Positions 5,776 through 8,757 of a stretch of DNA of 8,757 nucleotides are shown piece by piece (the stretch's first letter is position 1; every line of letters begins with the position of its first letter). The stretch spans positions 25,391 through 34,147 of the forward strand of contig JALURZ010000081.1 of the NCBI GenBank assembly GCA_027058735.1. Direction: 5' to 3'. The translations under genes and the position numbers were made by a program. Source of the DNA: Hyphomicrobiales bacterium. GTDB taxonomy: Bacteria > Pseudomonadota > Alphaproteobacteria > Rhizobiales > JALURZ01. The notes below the pieces were generated by a model. It worked only from the letters and a program-made list of their open reading frames with translations. It searched no databases and was not told the origin of the DNA.

Positions 5776-8391
5776 ATGTCCCAGCAACCAACCACCGACA
5801 CCGCGCGCACGGCGCGGCCTGATCCGGCCGCGGGCGTCGAGCCCGGCGACGGGTCGTTGCGGCCCGAAATGCCCGGAATGGCGGAAGATCGCGCATTGTT
5901 TCTGCCCCACCGCCCGGCGCGGCCGGAAAAATCCGAAGGCGGGGTAAGGCTCAAACTGGTGTCCGCCTATGAGCCCGCCGGCGACCAGCCCACGGCCATC
6001 GCCGATCTGGTGGCCGGCGCGCGCGCCAATGAGCGCGATCAGGTGCTGCTCGGGGTCACCGGCTCGGGCAAGACCTACACCATGGCCAAGGTGATCGAGG
6101 CGACCCAGCGCCCGGCCCTCATTCTTGCCCCCAACAAGACGCTGGCCGCCCAGCTCTATGGCGAGTTCAAGGGATTTTTTCCCGACAATGCGGTGGAGTA
6201 TTTCGTTTCCTACTATGATTATTACCAGCCGGAAGCCTATGTGCCGCGCACCGACACCTATATCGAGAAGGAATCCTCGATCAACGAGCAGATCGACCGC
6301 ATGCGCCATTCGGCCACCCGGGCGCTGCTGGAGCGCGACGATGTGGTGATCGTGGCTTCCGTGTCGTGCATCTATGGCATCGGCTCGGTGGAAACCTATT
6401 CGGCCATGACGCTGACGGTGAAGGCGGGCGAAAAGCTTGCCCGCGATCAACTGCTGGCCGATCTGGTGGCGCTGCAATACCGGCGCAACGACCAGGCTTT
6501 TCAGCGCGGCGCGTTCCGGGTGCGCGGCGACACGGTGGAGGTCCACCCGGTGCATCTGGAAGACCGCGCCTGGCGGCTGTCGCTGTTTGGCGACGAGATC
6601 GAGACCATCACCGAGTTCGACCCGCTCACCGGCCATAAGACGGCGGAACTGAAACAGGTCAAGGTCTATGCCAACTCCCACTATGTGACGCCGCGCCCGA
6701 CGCTGCAGCAGGCCGCCAAATCGATCAAACGGGAACTGGCCGTGCGCCTCGACCAGCTCACCGCCGCCGGGCGGCTGCTGGAAGCGCAGCGGCTCGAACA
6801 GCGCACCAATTTCGACCTCGAGATGATGCTGGCGACCGGCTCCTGCGCGGGGATCGAGAATTATTCACGCTATCTGACCGGGCGCAATCCCGGCGACCCG
6901 CCGCCCACGCTGTTTGAATATCTGCCCGACAATGCGCTGGTGTTCGTCGATGAAAGCCACGTCACCATCCCGCAGCTTGGGGGCATGTTCCGCGGCGACT
7001 ATAACCGCAAAGCGACGCTGGCGGAATTCGGCTTCCGGCTGCCGTCCTGCGTTGACAACCGGCCGCTGCGTTTTGAGGAATGGGACGCCATGCGCCCGCT
7101 CTCCATCTACGTCTCGGCGACCCCGGGGGGCTGGGAGATGGAGCGCACCGGCGGCGTGTTCACCGAACAGGTGATCCGCCCCACCGGGCTGACCGATCCC
7201 GATATCGATGTGCGCCCGGTCGAAACCCAGGTCGATGACCTGATCGCCGAGGCGCGCGAAGAGGCGCTCAAGGGCCACCGCGTCCTGGTCACCGTGCTGA
7301 CCAAGCGCATGGCCGAGGACCTCACCGAATACATGCACGAACAGGGCATCCGCGTGCGCTACATGCATTCCGACATCGACACTCTGGAGCGCATCGAGAT
7401 CATCCGCGATCTGCGCCTCGGCGCGTTCGATGTGCTGGTCGGCATCAATCTGCTGCGCGAGGGGCTGGATATCCCTGAATGCGCGCTGGTCGCCATTCTC
7501 GATGCGGACAAGGAGGGGTTTCTGCGCTCCGAAACCTCGCTGGTGCAGACGATTGGCCGCGCGGCGCGCCATGTGGACGGCCGGGTGATCCTCTATGCCG
7601 ACACCATGACCGGATCGATCCAGCGCGCCATCGCGGAGACCGATCGGCGGCGCAAGAAGCAGGAAGCCTACAACAAGGCCAATGGCATCACGCCCGAAAG
7701 CGTGCGCGCCAATATCGCCGATATTCTCGACAGCGTTTACGAGGGCGACCATGTCACGGTGGACGCGGGCTTCGCCGGGGACACCCACCTCATCGGCCAC
7801 AATCTCAAGGCGCATCTGGAAGACCTGGAAAAACGCATGCGCGACGCCGCCGCCGACCTCGAATTCGAGGAAGCGGCAAGATTGCGCGACGAAATCAAGC
7901 GCCTGCAGGAAACCGAACTGCTGCTCGCCGACGACCCGCTGGCGCGCCAGCAGCGCATCGAAGACAGCGCCGGCGGCTATCGCGGACGACGAAAAGACCC
8001 GGCGGGCAGGGATGGCGGCACCCGGCGCGGTGGCGGTGCGGACGGCAAACCCGGTGGCCAGCGCGGGCGCGGGGTCAGGGCTGACGGCGGGAACACCGCC
8101 AATCCGGGCGAACCAAAGCAAGCCCAACCGGCCGCCGGCCGGTCAGCGCGGAAGCACGATTTCCACCCGCAGGCCGCCAAGAGGCGAATCGGCGAGACGG
8201 ATGCGGCCGCCGTGGCCGTGAATCAGATCGCGGGCGATGGCCAGGCCGAGGCCGGTGCCGGCGGCGTCCAGATTGCGCGCGTCGTCCAGCCGCACGAAGG
8301 GGCGGAACACGCGCTCGCGGTCGGCCTCCGGGATACCCGGCCCGTCGTCGTCCACCAGCAGGCGCAGGCGGTTGTCTTCCATCTTCAGTGA
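5776..8391 (+). CDS. uvrB: Excinuclease ABC subunit UvrB, with C-terminal readthrough over the next gene
   Basis: UvrB is the damage-verifying, helicase-like subunit of nucleotide excision repair. It is loaded by UvrA and recruits UvrC. This frame gives 871 residues. The conserved part starts near residue 62 (SAYEPAGDQPTAI). Walker A GVTGSGKT is at 93-100, the beta-hairpin region YYDYYQPEAYVPRTDTYIEK at 146-165, DESH at 392-395, and motif VI QTIGRAARHVDG at 591-602. The UVR domain that contacts UvrC is at 684-711. E. coli UvrB has 673 residues. The extra 60 N-terminal residues are typical of alphaproteobacterial versions. A basic Gly/Arg tail with GKPGGQRGRG (757-766) also looks native. Residues 790-871 are antisense to the kinase gene, in the same codon register, and are probably not ancestral. 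The ATG at 5776 is chosen over ATG codons at 5869 and 5878 because of the -10 and LexA box just upstream. SOS regulation is inferred from that box. Confidence 0.97.
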   Translation: MSQQPTTDTARTARPDPAAGVEPGDGSLRPEMPGMAEDRALFLPHRPARPEKSEGGVRLKLVSAYEPAGDQPTAIADLVAGARANERDQVLLGVTGSGKTYTMAKVIEATQRPALILAPNKTLAAQLYGEFKGFFPDNAVEYFVSYYDYYQPEAYVPRTDTYIEKESSINEQIDRMRHSATRALLERDDVVIVASVSCIYGIGSVETYSAMTLTVKAGEKLARDQLLADLVALQYRRNDQAFQRGAFRVRGDTVEVHPVHLEDRAWRLSLFGDEIETITEFDPLTGHKTAELKQVKVYANSHYVTPRPTLQQAAKSIKRELAVRLDQLTAAGRLLEAQRLEQRTNFDLEMMLATGSCAGIENYSRYLTGRNPGDPPPTLFEYLPDNALVFVDESHVTIPQLGGMFRGDYNRKATLAEFGFRLPSCVDNRPLRFEEWDAMRPLSIYVSATPGGWEMERTGGVFTEQVIRPTGLTDPDIDVRPVETQVDDLIAEAREEALKGHRVLVTVLTKRMAEDLTEYMHEQGIRVRYMHSDIDTLERIEIIRDLRLGAFDVLVGINLLREGLDIPECALVAILDADKEGFLRSETSLVQTIGRAARHVDGRVILYADTMTGSIQRAIAETDRRRKKQEAYNKANGITPESVRANIADILDSVYEGDHVTVDAGFAGDTHLIGHNLKAHLEDLEKRMRDAAADLEFEEAARLRDEIKRLQETELLLADDPLARQQRIEDSAGGYRGRRKDPAGRDGGTRRGGGADGKPGGQRGRGVRADGGNTANPGEPKQAQPAAGRSARKHDFHPQAAKRRIGETDAAAVAVNQIAGDGQAEAGAGGVQIARVVQPHEGAEHALAVGLRDTRPVVVHQQAQAVVFHLQ
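8127..8143. terminator. Hairpin at the uvrB/kinase convergence
   Basis: ACCGGCC (8127-8133) and GGCCGGT (8137-8143) form a 7-bp stem with a 3-base loop. The last base belongs to the kinase stop codon. On the minus strand it is followed by TTGGGCTTGCTTTGG, slightly T-rich. It may end the kinase transcript, and perhaps uvrB's in the other direction. It lies inside the uvrB frame as read here. Confidence 0.35.
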
Positions 8392-8757
8392 AAGACACAC
8401 CCGGGAGCGGGCGTGGCGCAGGGCGTTTTCCAGCACATTGGCCAGGGCGCGCCGGAGCGCGCCGTGACGGGCGGAAAGGCGCACCGGGGGGTCTGGGCAG
8501 TGCAACTCCAGAGTCTTGTCGCCCGTCTTCACCTTGCCTTTCAGGTCTTGCAGCAGGGTGCAGATGTCCAGTTCGCGCGCCGGTTCGCCTTCGGCGCCGC
8601 GGACGAAATCCATGTAGCCCTCCAGCATGCGCTGCATCTCGTCCACGTCGCGCTTGAGCGCCGCTATGTGTTGCGGGTCGGCATCCAGCATGGAAAGCTC
8701 CAGACGGAAGCGGGTGATGATGGTGCGCAGGTCGTGCGAAATGCCCGCCAGCATGGC
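8143..8757 (-). CDS. EnvZ-like sensor histidine kinase, C-terminal part (5' partial)
   Basis: The frame is open to the right window edge, so the N-terminal sensor and HAMP parts lie outside. Counting from the Met at 8752-8754, the H-box is MLAGISHDLRTIITRF with phospho-acceptor H7. The N-box RRALANVLENALRH is at 101-114, G1 DDDGPGIP at 135-142, the F-box FRPF at 150-153 and G2 GTGLGLAI at 166-173. The protein ends after VEIVLPR. The full HisKA plus HATPase_c pair is therefore present and looks active. The MLAGxSHDLRT context is that of EnvZ-type kinases, which in alphaproteobacteria phosphorylate an OmpR-like regulator; that partner is not in the window and is probably upstream, to the right. 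The usual Pro after RT is Ile here, a change I know from related alphaproteobacterial kinases. The signal sensed cannot be told from this part. Confidence 0.92.
   Translation of the reverse strand, partial: AMLAGISHDLRTIITRFRLELSMLDADPQHIAALKRDVDEMQRMLEGYMDFVRGAEGEPARELDICTLLQDLKGKVKTGDKTLELHCPDPPVRLSARHGALRRALANVLENALRHARSRVCLSLKMEDNRLRLLVDDDGPGIPEADRERVFRPFVRLDDARNLDAAGTGLGLAIARDLIHGHGGRIRLADSPLGGLRVEIVLPR

Noticed and set aside
5620..6681. N-terminal extension of the antitoxin frame by about 354 codons
   Set aside because: It is antisense to uvrB and passes through the divergent promoter and LexA box. The AbrB domain starts right after the ATG at 5619.
6865..8127. 420-codon open frame on the minus strand across uvrB
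   Set aside because: It is antisense in register to a highly conserved GC-rich gene, which produces long stop-free frames. No family motifs are visible.
8719..8736. Ile in place of Pro in the kinase H-box (HDLRTII) as a sign of inactivation
   Set aside because: I know similar HDLRTIL/II variants from intact EnvZ-like kinases of alphaproteobacteria, and all ATP-binding boxes are present here.

Overview
The window reads as chromosomal DNA of a GC-rich alphaproteobacterium, probably of the Rhizobiales (Hyphomicrobiales) type. The evidence is codon use strongly biased to G/C at third positions, a BcsS-type cellulose gene, an EnvZ-like kinase with the alphaproteobacterial H-box SHDLRTIITRF, a UvrB with long N- and C-terminal extensions, and a GAAC-N7-GAAC LexA box of the alphaproteobacterial type. 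I see no rRNA, tRNA, insertion sequence, phage gene or CRISPR array.

Layout, left to right. (1) 1-1891: the 3' end of a cellulose-synthase-like glycosyltransferase, cut by the window edge, with a degenerate PilZ-like domain and an odd Cys-containing tail. It is followed on the same strand by bcsS, an outer-membrane barrel protein of cellulose/beta-glucan loci. The gap between them carries two inverted repeats that share a segment. (2) 2207-3802: a BCCT-family transporter with the aromatic box for quaternary ammonium solutes, followed by a strong GC hairpin. (3) 3978-4958: a small cytoplasmic protein with two [4Fe-4S] clusters, closer to the reductive-dehalogenase (RdhA) core than to QueG, ending in a hairpin plus T6 terminator. 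(4) 5043-5619, minus strand: a two-gene type II toxin-antitoxin module, an AbrB/MazE-like antitoxin overlapping a PemK/MazF-like toxin. (5) 5620-5775: divergent regulatory region with a LexA box and a TATAGT -10 placed so that the uvrB mRNA would be leaderless. (6) 5776-8391: uvrB. Its last 82 codons run antisense, in register, through the end of the next gene. (7) 8143-8757, minus strand: C-terminal part of an EnvZ-like sensor histidine kinase, cut by the window edge.

The genes form separate transcription units, not one pathway: envelope polysaccharide, osmolyte uptake, a possible corrinoid/Fe-S redox enzyme, a TA module, SOS-linked nucleotide excision repair and a two-component sensor. I do not see a clearly new multi-gene system. 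The points most worth a second look are the uvrB/kinase convergent overlap (biological stop loss or a one-base error), the SOS box between uvrB and the TA module, the leaderless uvrB start, the RdhA-like protein without its usual partners, and the cellulose-synthase-like protein that has lost the c-di-GMP-binding signature.
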